Positions 44,271 through 51,662 of a DNA stretch of 64,000 nucleotides are shown piece after piece. The stretch is from assembly GCF_009760925.1 (NCBI RefSeq), contig NZ_VRLV01000020.1, forward strand, positions 1-64,000, given 5' to 3'. The number at the start of each line of letters is the position of its first letter. Positions within the stretch are counted from its first letter, which is position 1. The position numbers and the translations under genes were made by a program. The notes beneath the pieces are model-generated. The model worked only from the letters and a program-made list of their open reading frames with translations. It did no database searches and was not told where the DNA came from. This DNA comes from Nonomuraea typhae. GTDB lineage: Bacteria > Actinomycetota > Actinomycetes > Streptosporangiales > Streptosporangiaceae.

Positions 44271-45080
44271 TCACGGCGCCAGGTGCTCGGCCAGCGCCAG
44301 CGTGCGGCGGGCGCGCGCCACCACCGGCGCGTCCACGAACCGCCCGTCGGCCAGCGCCAGCGCCCCCACACCCGCGGCCCCGGCGCGTTCGGCCGCCGCG
44401 ACCACCTCGGCCGCCCCGGCGACCTCCTCCTCGCTCGGCCGGAAGCCCCGCCGGATGGCCGGGACCTGCGCCGGATGGATGGCCGAACGCCCGAACAACC
44501 CCAGCGCCCGCCCCCGCAGACACGAGGCGACCAGCCCGTCCTCGTCGCGGATGTCCGGATAGACCGACATCGGCACCGGCGGCAGCCCCGCCGCCGCGGC
44601 CGCCAGCACGACCTGCAGCCGCAACTGGTCCAGCGCCTCCGGGGCGGTGATCGACAGCTCGGCCATGAGGTCCTGCTCCCCCAGCGCGACCCCCGCCACC
44701 GCCGGGTGCGCCGCGATCGCCGCGGCGCCGAGGATCGCGGCCGCCGACTCCAGCAGCGCGTAGACGGGCGTGCGGATGCCGTCCAGCACCCCGGGGGACT
44801 CGACCTTGGGCACGCGCAGCCCGTCGAGCCCCGCCAGCCCGTCCAGCGCCCGCAGGTCCGCCCGGCCCCGCTCGGTCGCCAGGTCGTTGACCCGCACGTG
44901 CACCCGCGGGCCCTCCGGCCGCTCCCGCAGGAAGGCCAGGACGTTGCCCAGCGCCTCCTCCTTGCGCGCGGGCGCGACCGCGTCCTCCAGATCGACGATC
45001 ACCACGTCCGCCCCCGAGGCCGCCGCCTTGGCGAAGCGTTCCGGCCGGTCGCCGGGCACGTACAACCAGGTGACGATCAC
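44271..45080 (-). CDS. CitE-like lyase (HpcH/HpaI family)
   Basis: 269 residues of the CitE fold. Visible are LYVPGDRPERFAKAAASGADVVIVDLEDAVAP (substrate and metal region), VRVNDLATERG, VPKVESP, LLESAAAIL and GVALGEQDLMAEL, where the acidic residues bind Mg. Members cleave or form malyl-, citramalyl- or citryl-CoA-like esters. GTG 45080 overlaps the CoA-transferase stop (GTGA), so the two act together, probably activating an acid to its CoA ester and cleaving it. Confidence 0.92.
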   Translation of the reverse strand: MIVTWLYVPGDRPERFAKAAASGADVVIVDLEDAVAPARKEEALGNVLAFLRERPEGPRVHVRVNDLATERGRADLRALDGLAGLDGLRVPKVESPGVLDGIRTPVYALLESAAAILGAAAIAAHPAVAGVALGEQDLMAELSITAPEALDQLRLQVVLAAAAAGLPPVPMSVYPDIRDEDGLVASCLRGRALGLFGRSAIHPAQVPAIRRGFRPSEEEVAGAAEVVAAAERAGAAGVGALALADGRFVDAPVVARARRTLALAEHLAP

Positions 45081-46264
45081 GCGACCACCCCCATGCGCCG
45101 CAGCTCGGCGATGCGCTCGGCGGGGATGTCCAGCTCGGCCAGCACCTCGTCGGTGTCGTGCCCGAGCGCCCGCCCCGCCCAGCGGATCTCGCCGGGCGTC
45201 TCCGACAGGCGGAACATCACGTTCTGCATGGTCACCGAGCCGAGCTCGTCGTCCTCGACGTCGACGAAGGTCTGAAGGGCGGTGTACTGCGGATCCACGG
45301 CGATGTCCTTTACATCGTAGATCGGCGCGATGGCCGCCTGGGCCTCCTCGAACGCGGCGATCACCTCCTCGGCGTCCCTGGCGGCGATCCACGAGGCCAC
45401 CGCCTGGTCCAGTTCCTCCACGTGCCGCACCCGCCCGGCCCCGCTGGCGAACCACGGCTCCTCCACCAGATCCGGCCGCCCCACGAGGGTCACCACCCGC
45501 TCGGCCACCGGCTGCGCGCTGGTCGAGACGGCCAGCCAGCGCCCGTCCCTGGTGCGGTAGGTGTTGCGCGGCGCGTTGCTGCTGGAGCGGTTGCCGGTGC
45601 GCGGCGGCACCACCCCGAGCGCCTTGTACGCGCTCATCTGCGGCCCGAGCAGCCCCAGGATCGGCTCGATGATCGCCAGGTCGATGATCTGGCCGCGCCC
45701 GGTCCGCTCCCGGTGGTGCAGAGCCACCATGATCGCGTACGACATGGCCAGCCCCGCGATGCCGTCCGCCAGCGCCAGCGGCGGCAGCGTGGGCGGCCCG
45801 TCCGGCTCGCCGGTCATCGCCGCGAACCCGCTCATCGCCTCGGCCAGCGTCCCGAACCCGGGCTGCCCGGCCATCGGCCCGAACTGCCCGAACCCGGTCA
45901 TCCGCGCCACGATCAGCCGCGGGTTGTCCCGCAGCAGCTCGGCCGGATCGAGCCCCCACCGCTCCAGCGTCCCCGGCCGGAAGTTCTCCACCAGCACATC
46001 CGCCCGCCCCGTCAGGCGGCGCACGATCTCCTGCCCCTCGGCGCGCGACATGTCGACGGCCACGTTGCGCTTGTTGCGCGAGAGCGTCTTCCACCACAGC
46101 CCCACGCCGTCGACGGCGGCGCCGTGGCCCCGTGACGGGTCGCCCCGCCGCGGATGCTCGATCTTGATGACGTCGGCGCCGAAGTCGCCCAGCATCATCG
46201 CGGCGGAGGGTCCGGCGAACAACGTCGCCATATCGATCACCCGAAGGTCGGCAAGACTTCCCAT
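45077..46264 (-). CDS. CaiB/BaiF family CoA-transferase
   Basis: 395 residues, family III CoA-transferase. Features are LADLRVIDMATLFAGPSAAMMLGDFGADVIKIEHPRRGD with the catalytic-type Asp later in ADVLVENFRPGTLERWGLDPAEL, GFGQFGPMAGQPGFGTLAEAMSGFA and GQIIDLAIIEP. It moves CoA between carboxylic acids. ATG 46264 (MGSLADL) is chosen; 46270 is possible. Motif copy 4 lies inside, encoding IYDVKD. No hydratase gene is present, so a full itaconate-type pathway is not complete here. Confidence 0.92.
   Translation of the reverse strand: MGSLADLRVIDMATLFAGPSAAMMLGDFGADVIKIEHPRRGDPSRGHGAAVDGVGLWWKTLSRNKRNVAVDMSRAEGQEIVRRLTGRADVLVENFRPGTLERWGLDPAELLRDNPRLIVARMTGFGQFGPMAGQPGFGTLAEAMSGFAAMTGEPDGPPTLPPLALADGIAGLAMSYAIMVALHHRERTGRGQIIDLAIIEPILGLLGPQMSAYKALGVVPPRTGNRSSSNAPRNTYRTRDGRWLAVSTSAQPVAERVVTLVGRPDLVEEPWFASGAGRVRHVEELDQAVASWIAARDAEEVIAAFEEAQAAIAPIYDVKDIAVDPQYTALQTFVDVEDDELGSVTMQNVMFRLSETPGEIRWAGRALGHDTDEVLAELDIPAERIAELRRMGVVA
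45309..45322 (+). repeat. dispersed 14-bp motif, copy 4
   Basis: TTTACATCGTAGAT. It lies inside the CoA-transferase gene (read on the minus strand as part of IYDVKD) and forces the rare Val codon GTA. Confidence 0.7.
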
Positions 46265-46274
46265 AACCATATAA

Positions 46275-46282
46275 CTTATAAG
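46275..46282. promoter_or_regulatory. palindrome in CaiB/GntR divergent promoter
   Basis: CTTATAAG lies in the 20-bp gap between divergent starts at 46264 and 46285. It carries TATA elements for both directions and is the only AT-rich dyad there, a likely GntR site. Confidence 0.45.
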
Positions 46283-46284
46283 AA

Positions 46285-46926
46285 ATGTCTACGCCGCCCG
46301 AGAGCAAGGCCGACTACGTTTACCGGGTCCTGCTCGACGAGATCCGCACCGCCCGCATCCCGGGCGGCACCGCGCTGCGCGCCGCCGCGGTCGCCCAGCG
46401 GCTCGGCGTCTCCGTCACCCCCGTCCGCGAGGCGCTACGCCGCCTGGAGAACGACCGCCTCATCCGTTACGAGGCACACCACGGGGCGACGGTCGTGGAC
46501 CTGGGCGACGAGGCGCTGGAGGAGTACTACGGCGTCCGCGCCGTCCTGGAGGGCCTGGGCGCCCGGCTGGCCGCCGCCCGCATCAGCCCCGCCGACCTCG
46601 GCTCCCTGCGCGCCCTGCACGAGGGCATGGCCGCCGACCTGGGCCGGGGCCGCCTGACCCGCCTGGGGGCGCGCAGCCAGGACTTCCACCTGCGCATCAC
46701 CGACATCGGCGGCCCCGCCTACCTGGGCCAGCAGGCCCGCGCCGTCCGCACCAGCGTCCCCGTCCCCGCCGCCGCATCCCTGTGGCTGGACCCGGTCCTG
46801 GCCGCCCGCCAGCTGGAGGCGCACGCCGCCATCCTGCACGCCCTGGCCGCCCGCGACGCCGCCACCGCCGAGCGCGTCATGATCGAGCACGTACGGCAGG
46901 CCGGCCGGCACCGGCGCGCACGCTGA
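46285..46926 (+). CDS. GntR/FCD family regulator
   Basis: 213 residues. The winged helix is KADYVYRVLLDEIRTARIPGGTALRAAAVAQRLGVSVTPVREALRRLENDRLIRYEAHHGATV. An FCD helical effector domain follows (YYGVRAVLEGLGARLAA, RSQDFHLRI, AILHALAARDAATAERVMIEHV) with the metal-ligand His positions. It is divergent from the CaiB-CitE pair and most likely responds to the acid they degrade. Confidence 0.93.
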   Translation: MSTPPESKADYVYRVLLDEIRTARIPGGTALRAAAVAQRLGVSVTPVREALRRLENDRLIRYEAHHGATVVDLGDEALEEYYGVRAVLEGLGARLAAARISPADLGSLRALHEGMAADLGRGRLTRLGARSQDFHLRITDIGGPAYLGQQARAVRTSVPVPAAASLWLDPVLAARQLEAHAAILHALAARDAATAERVMIEHVRQAGRHRRAR

Positions 46927-47028
46927 GCCTTCACCGCACGGGCATGGATGTCCCGCCGGGCCCACAGTCCCCCCGCTCACCACACCCTGGGCGATCCCGT
47001 GGATCCGGGTTCGAGAGAAGATGTCCGG

Positions 47029-47727
47029 GTGATCAAAGGCATACTCTTCGACCTCGACGGCACCCTGATGGACCACCGAGCCGCCGCCGACGCCGGGGTC
47101 ACCGCCTGGGTGGAGTCCCGCTCCCCGGGCCATCCCCGCCTGGCCGAGGCCCCGCGCCTGTGGCAGGACCTGGAGGAGACCTACCTGACCGCCTGGCACG
47201 AAGGCGCCTGCACGCTGGAGGAACAACGCCGCGAACGGGTCCGCGGCCTCCTGGAGGCGCTGACGCTGGCCGTACCCGATGACCTCGATGCGGCCTATGC
47301 CGCCTACACCGCGCACTATCGCGAGGGCTGGACCCCCTACCCCGACGTGCACGAGACCATGAGCCTGCTCGGCGGCTACCGCCTCGGCGTCCTCACCAAC
47401 GGCAGCGCCCCGATCCAGAGCGCCAAGATGAGCGCGATCGGCCTGGCCGGTCTGGGGCCGGTCCTGAGCGGGGACGTGCTCGGCGGGCTGTTCAAGCCCG
47501 CTCCCGGCTGCTATCGCGCGGCGGCGCAGGTGATGGGGCTGGCGCCGCAGGAGATTCTGCTCGTGGGCGATGATCTGACCAACGACGTCACCGCCCCGGC
47601 CGCCGCGGGGATGCGCTCGGTGTGGCTGGATCGCGCGGGCGGCGGCACGGCTCCGCCGGGGTTCGGGAGCATAGCCACGCTGAGCGAGCTTCCCGGCTAT
47701 TTGTCAGGACATTCTGACCTCGGCTAA
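47029..47727 (+). CDS. HAD-superfamily hydrolase
   Basis: 232 residues with all HAD motifs: IKGILFDLDGTLMDHR (motif I, nucleophile Asp), VLTNGSAPIQSAK (II), Lys in LFKPAPG (III) and ILLVGDDLTNDVTAPAAAGMRSVWLDR (IV). A helical cap (residues about 20-95) places it in the YjjG/haloacid-dehalogenase-like phosphatases. GTG 47029 is chosen since GAGAAG lies about 10 nt upstream and the HAD motif then follows at once. Confidence 0.93.
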   Translation: MIKGILFDLDGTLMDHRAAADAGVTAWVESRSPGHPRLAEAPRLWQDLEETYLTAWHEGACTLEEQRRERVRGLLEALTLAVPDDLDAAYAAYTAHYREGWTPYPDVHETMSLLGGYRLGVLTNGSAPIQSAKMSAIGLAGLGPVLSGDVLGGLFKPAPGCYRAAAQVMGLAPQEILLVGDDLTNDVTAPAAAGMRSVWLDRAGGGTAPPGFGSIATLSELPGYLSGHSDLG

Positions 47728-47736
47728 CCTCTCAGC
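47701..47736 (+). promoter_or_regulatory. promoter and operator of the HutC-type GntR gene
   Basis: TTGTCA (47701-47706) and TAACCT (47725-47730) are 18 bp apart; the expected start is at ATG 47737, so the mRNA is probably leaderless. GTCAG-gacatt-CTGAC (47703-47718) overlaps the -35 box and is a good autoregulatory site. The promoter lies inside the end of the HAD gene. Confidence 0.65.
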
Positions 47737-48477
47737 ATGTCCGCACATGTGGCGATCGATCTGGACCGATCCAGCCCCGTCCCCCTGTATTTCCAGGTGG
47801 CCGAGCAGATCGCCGAGGCCATCCGGCGCGGGGATCTCGCGCCCGGATCCCGCCTGGACAACGAGATCATGCTGGCCGACCGGCTGGGGCTGTCCCGGCC
47901 GACGATCCGCCAGGCGATCCAGTACCTGGTGGACAAGGGCCTGCTCGTGCGCAAGCGCGGGGTGGGCACGCAGGTGGTGCACGGGCAGGTCAAGCGCTCG
48001 GTCGAGCTGACCAGCCTCTACGACGACCTGCGCCGCGCCGGGCAGGAGCCGGCCACGCGGGTGCTGACCCTGGAGCCGCGGCCGGTGCCGGGGGAGATCG
48101 CCGCCCTTCTCGGCGTCGAGGCGGGCGCGGAGGGCCTCTACCTGGAGCGCGTGCGGTTCGCCTCGGGCGAGCCGCTGGCCGTGCTGCACAACTGGCTGCC
48201 GCTGGGCCTGGCCCCGCTGAAGGCCGCCGAGCTGGAGAAACGCGGCCTGTACGAACTGCTGCGCCGCGCCGGGGTCCGCATGCGCGTGGCCAACCAGCGC
48301 ATCGGCGCCCGCGCGGCGAGCGCCTCGGAGGCCAAGCTCCTGGGCGAGCGCCGCGGCGCCCCGCTGCTGACGATGGTCCGCACCACCTACGACGACCAGG
48401 GCCGCGCCGTCGAGTACGGCTCGCACGTCTACCGGGCCTCGCACTACTCTCTGGAGGTCACGCTCATCGAGCGCTGA
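47737..48477 (+). CDS. GntR/HutC family regulator
   Basis: 246 residues. The winged helix PLYFQVAEQIAEAIRRGDLAPGSRLDNEIMLADRLGLSRPTIRQAIQYLVDKGLLVRKRGVGTQVV is followed by a UTRA effector domain (GLYLERVRFASGEPLAVLHNWLPLGL, APLLTMVRTTYDDQGRAVEYGSHVYRASHYSLEV). UTRA regulators bind sugars or amino-acid derivatives. The GH26-like gene just downstream is a candidate target. Confidence 0.94.
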   Translation: MSAHVAIDLDRSSPVPLYFQVAEQIAEAIRRGDLAPGSRLDNEIMLADRLGLSRPTIRQAIQYLVDKGLLVRKRGVGTQVVHGQVKRSVELTSLYDDLRRAGQEPATRVLTLEPRPVPGEIAALLGVEAGAEGLYLERVRFASGEPLAVLHNWLPLGLAPLKAAELEKRGLYELLRRAGVRMRVANQRIGARAASASEAKLLGERRGAPLLTMVRTTYDDQGRAVEYGSHVYRASHYSLEVTLIER

Positions 48478-48542
48478 CTGCCGATCATCGTAGATTCACA
48501 GCAAACCTGCAGGTACGGCAGGTGCAACAGCCCCTGATCCCG

Positions 48543-48613
48543 CTCCTATAGTCGTCGTGGGGGCAAGCGCACCGGTTAATGCTTGAATTATTAACTACTA
48601 AGACGACTAGGAG
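48543..48613 (+). ncRNA. candidate RBS-masking leader structure
   Basis: CTCCTA-TA-GTCGTC (48543-48556) can pair with GACGACTAGGAG (48602-48613), a 12-bp stem with a 2-base bulge. The right arm contains AGGAG, the only good ribosome-binding sequence of the GH26 gene (TTG 48623). Inside the loop, GTTAAT (48575-48580) and ATTAAC (48590-48595) form a second stem. Read as RNA this would hide the RBS; read as DNA, the inner dyad could be a repressor site. It matches no riboswitch class I know. Confidence 0.5.
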
Positions 48614-48622
48614 CAGCCGGTC

Positions 48623-49714
48623 TTGTCGCGAACACCTGCGGGACGGCACGGCACAGCGCGGGCCCGATGGACCGTCACCGCGAGCCTCCTCATGCTGCTC
48701 GGCGCGAGCTGCTCCGGCACCCCGCCGGCCGCACAGCCCTCCCAGAGCGCCGCCGCCCCGTCGCCGCCCTCCCCCGCGGCGACGACGCCGGGCTGCGCCC
48801 CCACGGACAAACTCGTCCCGCCCTGCGGCGCCTACTGGGGCATGTACATCGCCCCGCGCGACAACCGCACCACCGTGGGCCAGGCCGTCGGCGACATGGA
48901 ATCCCGACTGGGCCGCAAACTGGACATCGTCTTCAGCTACCACGACATGTCCACCGGCCGCAACGGCACGTTCATGCGCGAGGACGAGGTCGCCCTCGGC
49001 CGCGACCGCATCCTGCTGCTGAGCTGGGAGGCCAAGATCTGGGGCACCCCCGAGCGCACCCTGCGCTGGCGCGACATCGCCTCCGGCGCCATGGACGCCA
49101 CCGTCATCGACAAGCAGGCCGCGCGCATCAAGGAGTACGGCAGGCCCGTCATGATCGGCTTCGACGGCGAGATGGACCGGCGCACCACCAGCGGGACCCC
49201 CGCCGAGTACGTCGCCGCCTACCGCCACATCCACGACCGGTTCCGCGACCTGGGCGTCACCAACGTGATCTGGGTGTGGGCGGTGACCGGTTTCATGGAG
49301 TACAAGGACACCTGGAAGAGCCTGTACCCCGGTGACGAGTACGTCGACTGGATCAGCTACGACCCCTACAACTTCGCCACCTGCCGCGGAGCCGCCTGGA
49401 AGAGCTTCGAGCAGACCCTCAAGCCGACCTACGACTGGTTCCAGGCCAACGGGTTCGCCGCCAAGCCCATCATCATCGGCGAGTACGGCACCGAGGTCGA
49501 CCCCCGCGACGCCGCGGCCAAGGCCACGTGGTTCCAGGGCATCCCCCAGGCGCTCAAGCGCATGCCCAACGTCAAGGCGCTGCTGCAATGGAACGCTGTA
49601 CTGAACCCCGAGTCACCGGACGGCTGCGACTTCCGCCTGGAGGGGCCGGGCGTGCTGGAAACCTTCGCCGAGGTGGGCCGCGACCCCTACCTCAACCAGC
49701 GCGGCGCCGGCTGA
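48623..49714 (+). CDS. GH26-like glycoside hydrolase lipoprotein
   Basis: 363 residues. A signal peptide with basic start and hydrophobic core (WTVTASLLMLLGASCSG) gives a likely lipoprotein Cys; a Ser/Pro/Ala linker follows. The catalytic part has CGAYWGMYIAPRDN, PVMIGFDGEMDRRTTSGTPAEYVAAYRHIHDRFRDLGVTNVIWVWAV with an acid/base-type Glu, and IIIGEYGTEVDPRDAAAKATWFQ with a nucleophile-type Glu, as in GH26 beta-mannanases and related endoglucanases. It would act outside the cell on plant or microbial polysaccharide. The TTG start is set by AGGAG 9 nt upstream. Confidence 0.87.
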   Translation: MSRTPAGRHGTARARWTVTASLLMLLGASCSGTPPAAQPSQSAAAPSPPSPAATTPGCAPTDKLVPPCGAYWGMYIAPRDNRTTVGQAVGDMESRLGRKLDIVFSYHDMSTGRNGTFMREDEVALGRDRILLLSWEAKIWGTPERTLRWRDIASGAMDATVIDKQAARIKEYGRPVMIGFDGEMDRRTTSGTPAEYVAAYRHIHDRFRDLGVTNVIWVWAVTGFMEYKDTWKSLYPGDEYVDWISYDPYNFATCRGAAWKSFEQTLKPTYDWFQANGFAAKPIIIGEYGTEVDPRDAAAKATWFQGIPQALKRMPNVKALLQWNAVLNPESPDGCDFRLEGPGVLETFAEVGRDPYLNQRGAG

Positions 49715-50324
49715 CCGACCTGGCCACCCGGAACCCCAGGTCGTCGATGCGGAAGGACGGATGCGACCGGCGGCGCGCCGACGCCCGGCACCCCCAGGGC
49801 GGATCCAGCCAGCCGCCGCCCCGGAAGACCCGGTACTCCCCGTAGCGCGCCGGGTCGTACAGGTCCCAGCACCACTCCCACACGTTGCCGATCATGTCGT
49901 GCAGCCCCCAGGCGTTCGGCTGCCTGGAGCCGACCTCGTGAGGGGCGCCGCCGGAGTTCCCCCGGTGCCAGGCGATGGCGTCCAGCTCGCCGTACCGCTC
50001 ACCGGCGGTGCCCGCCCGGCAGGCGTGCTCCCACTCCGCCTCGGTGGGCAGCCGGTAGCCGTCCCCCGCACCCTCGCGGTAGTAGGGCCGCAGCCCCTGG
50101 GCCAGCGAGAGCAGGTCGCAGAACTCCACCGCCTCCGGCCAGGACACCTCGGTGACCGGCCACCGGGCCCGCCCGTCCCGCGCGCGGCCGAGCACGGCCG
50201 CGTACTCCGCCCGCGTCACCTGGTGGACAGCCAGCCGGAAGGCCGGCACCTCCGCCTTCCAGTACGCCCGGGTGCCCTCGTCACGCAGGAAGATCCTCCC
50301 CGCCGGGACGTCCGCCATGTCCAT
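49692..50324 (-). CDS. SUMF1/FGE-fold protein, noncanonical
   Basis: 210 residues of the SUMF1 fold: EVPAFRLAVHQVTRAEYAAVLG, WPVTEVSWPEAVEFCDLLS, YRLPTEAEWEHACRAGT, NAWGLHDMIGNVWEWCWDLYD, RVFRGGGWLDPPWGCRASARRRSHPSFRIDDLGFRVAR. Formylglycine-generating enzymes need two active-site Cys near GGSWLCxxxYC; here only the second (in WGCRAS) is left. It is therefore unlikely to activate sulfatases and may bind a ligand or serve another SUMF1 reaction. ATG 50324 is 2 bp from the end of the DUF4180 gene; the 3' end overlaps the GH26 gene by 23 bp. Confidence 0.88.
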   Translation of the reverse strand: MDMADVPAGRIFLRDEGTRAYWKAEVPAFRLAVHQVTRAEYAAVLGRARDGRARWPVTEVSWPEAVEFCDLLSLAQGLRPYYREGAGDGYRLPTEAEWEHACRAGTAGERYGELDAIAWHRGNSGGAPHEVGSRQPNAWGLHDMIGNVWEWCWDLYDPARYGEYRVFRGGGWLDPPWGCRASARRRSHPSFRIDDLGFRVARSVSRRRAG

Positions 50325-50326
50325 GC

Positions 50327-50692
50327 TCAAGCCGCACGCAGCCGATCGTCCAGCGCCCGCAGGTCCGGCACGAACCACACCTGCCCGCCCCGGTTGGACT
50401 CCTCCACCAGCGCCCGCAACGCCGAGCTTCCTTCCAGGTGCCGCTCGATGTCGCCGACCACGGCGAGCCGCACCCGATAGCTGACGAACTTCTGCATGAT
50501 CTCCCCCGCGAACCGCGTCCCGAGAGAGAAGAACCGCGCGTCCAGCCGCTCGGCGGGCACCGCCACGACCTCGGCGCCGTGATAGGTCGCGCCGATGAGG
50601 TCCAGCGCGTCCCGCTCGCTCGCCAGCACCGGCCCGGCCGGATCGCACACCAGCACCTGCACCCCGGCCCGCTCCTGCACCACATCCGCCAT
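50327..50692 (-). CDS. DUF4180 protein
   Basis: 121 residues with the DUF4180 pattern: VLASERDALDLIGATYHGAEVVAVPAERLDARFFSLGTRFAGEIMQKFVSYRVRLAVVGDIE and GQVWFVPDLRALDDRL. The domain is of unknown function. I start it at ATG 50692 because GGAGG lies 6 nt upstream; ATG 50710 is less likely. It forms an operon with the SUMF1 gene. Confidence 0.9.
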   Translation of the reverse strand: MADVVQERAGVQVLVCDPAGPVLASERDALDLIGATYHGAEVVAVPAERLDARFFSLGTRFAGEIMQKFVSYRVRLAVVGDIERHLEGSSALRALVEESNRGGQVWFVPDLRALDDRLRAA

Positions 50693-51013
50693 GACAACCT
50701 CCATCGACATTCCCCAACACGCCCCATAATAAAGGAAGTCAGGGAATGACAGGGAAGGATAAGGACATCAGGCTTCACCGTGCTGTTCGAGGCCAAGCAC
50801 ACCAAGACGCTTGAGCGATCCGGAGCCGTTCACTGCTCGCGGCGAGTCCGGCGACGCCTTCCACAACGTCCGGGCCCTGCTGGAGCGAGCCCTTTCCGCA
50901 GGGTCGTAAGGATTCTTTCAGCCTCCTTACGACCCCGCCCGCCCCCTACACCCGGACCCCTGCGACCGCAGACGATACGAGCGTCCATCCACAGAAACCT
51001 CCGGAGATGACCG
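50693..51013. other. intergenic with a decayed C-terminal fragment
   Basis: Bases about 50776-50898 look like degraded coding DNA: VLFEAKHTKTLE in one frame, then, after a shift, EPFTARGESGDAFHNVRALLERALSAGS and a stop. I cannot name the parent family. A perfect hairpin overlaps this stop at 50901. Confidence 0.35.
50901..50935. terminator. 12-bp-arm hairpin
   Basis: GGGTCGTAAGGA (50901-50912) and TCCTTACGACCC (50924-50935) are perfect inverted arms with an 11-nt loop, 79 bp before the next gene. It may be an operator or the old terminator of the decayed gene just before it. Confidence 0.5.
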
Positions 51014-51589
51014 ATGTTCCGTCTCACCGCAGCAGCCGGATTCGTGTGCGCCGTGGTCCTCGTCGTCAACACCACCCGCCGAGCGGGCTTCCTCCCGGAA
51101 ACCGCCCTGACCCACGCCATAGCCCCGCTGGCGCCCCTGGCCGGCCTGTTCGCGATCACCGGCTGCTATCTCCTCATCGCCCGTACGGCCGGCCGCCTGG
51201 GCCTGATCGGCTTCACCCTCAACGCCGCGGGCCTGGCCGGCGCCTTCGCCGTCGAGTACACCCTGCACTTCGTCTTCCCCGGCCTGGACCGGGCCACGAT
51301 CGCCACCCTCGTGTCAGGCGGCACGGGCCGCGCCTTCCTGGTGACCTCCGTGCTCCTGCTCGTGGGCGTCCTGACGTTCGCCGCGGCCGCGATCCGCTCA
51401 CGAGCGCTGCCGGGGGGCGCCGTGGCGTTGTTCGCGGCCGGAATGGTCCCCGGCTCCCTCAGGAACGTGGTCCCCGAGCCGCTCTACCTGCTCGGCCTGG
51501 TCGTGGCCGCCGCCGGGGTGGCATGGCTGGCCGTCCGGCTGTGGACGGCCGAGCCGTCCCGCGAGTACGGCCTCGCCACCGCACGCTGA
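51014..51589 (+). CDS. membrane protein of unknown function
   Basis: 191 residues with about six membrane segments, in the pattern FRLTAAAGFVCAVVLVVN, LAPLAGLFAITGCYLLIA, LGLIGFTLNAAGLAGAF, AFLVTSVLLLVGVLTFAAAA and LLGLVVAAAGVAWLAV. No transporter motif is present. GGAGATGACC lies just before ATG 51014. Confidence 0.75.
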   Translation: MFRLTAAAGFVCAVVLVVNTTRRAGFLPETALTHAIAPLAPLAGLFAITGCYLLIARTAGRLGLIGFTLNAAGLAGAFAVEYTLHFVFPGLDRATIATLVSGGTGRAFLVTSVLLLVGVLTFAAAAIRSRALPGGAVALFAAGMVPGSLRNVVPEPLYLLGLVVAAAGVAWLAVRLWTAEPSREYGLATAR

Positions 51590-51662
51590 ACACGCTGCCG
51601 GCACACCGCCCGAAGCGCACCGGCCGCGTCCACACCGCCCGGAGCGAGAGCGGGCATCCCGA

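Noticed and set aside
46990-47030. tRNA-like TGGATCCGGGTTCGAG near 47000
   Set aside because: The T-loop-like string has no acceptor or anticodon stems around it.
49692-50324. Formylglycine-generating enzyme
   Set aside because: The first active-site Cys is absent and no sulfatase lies nearby.
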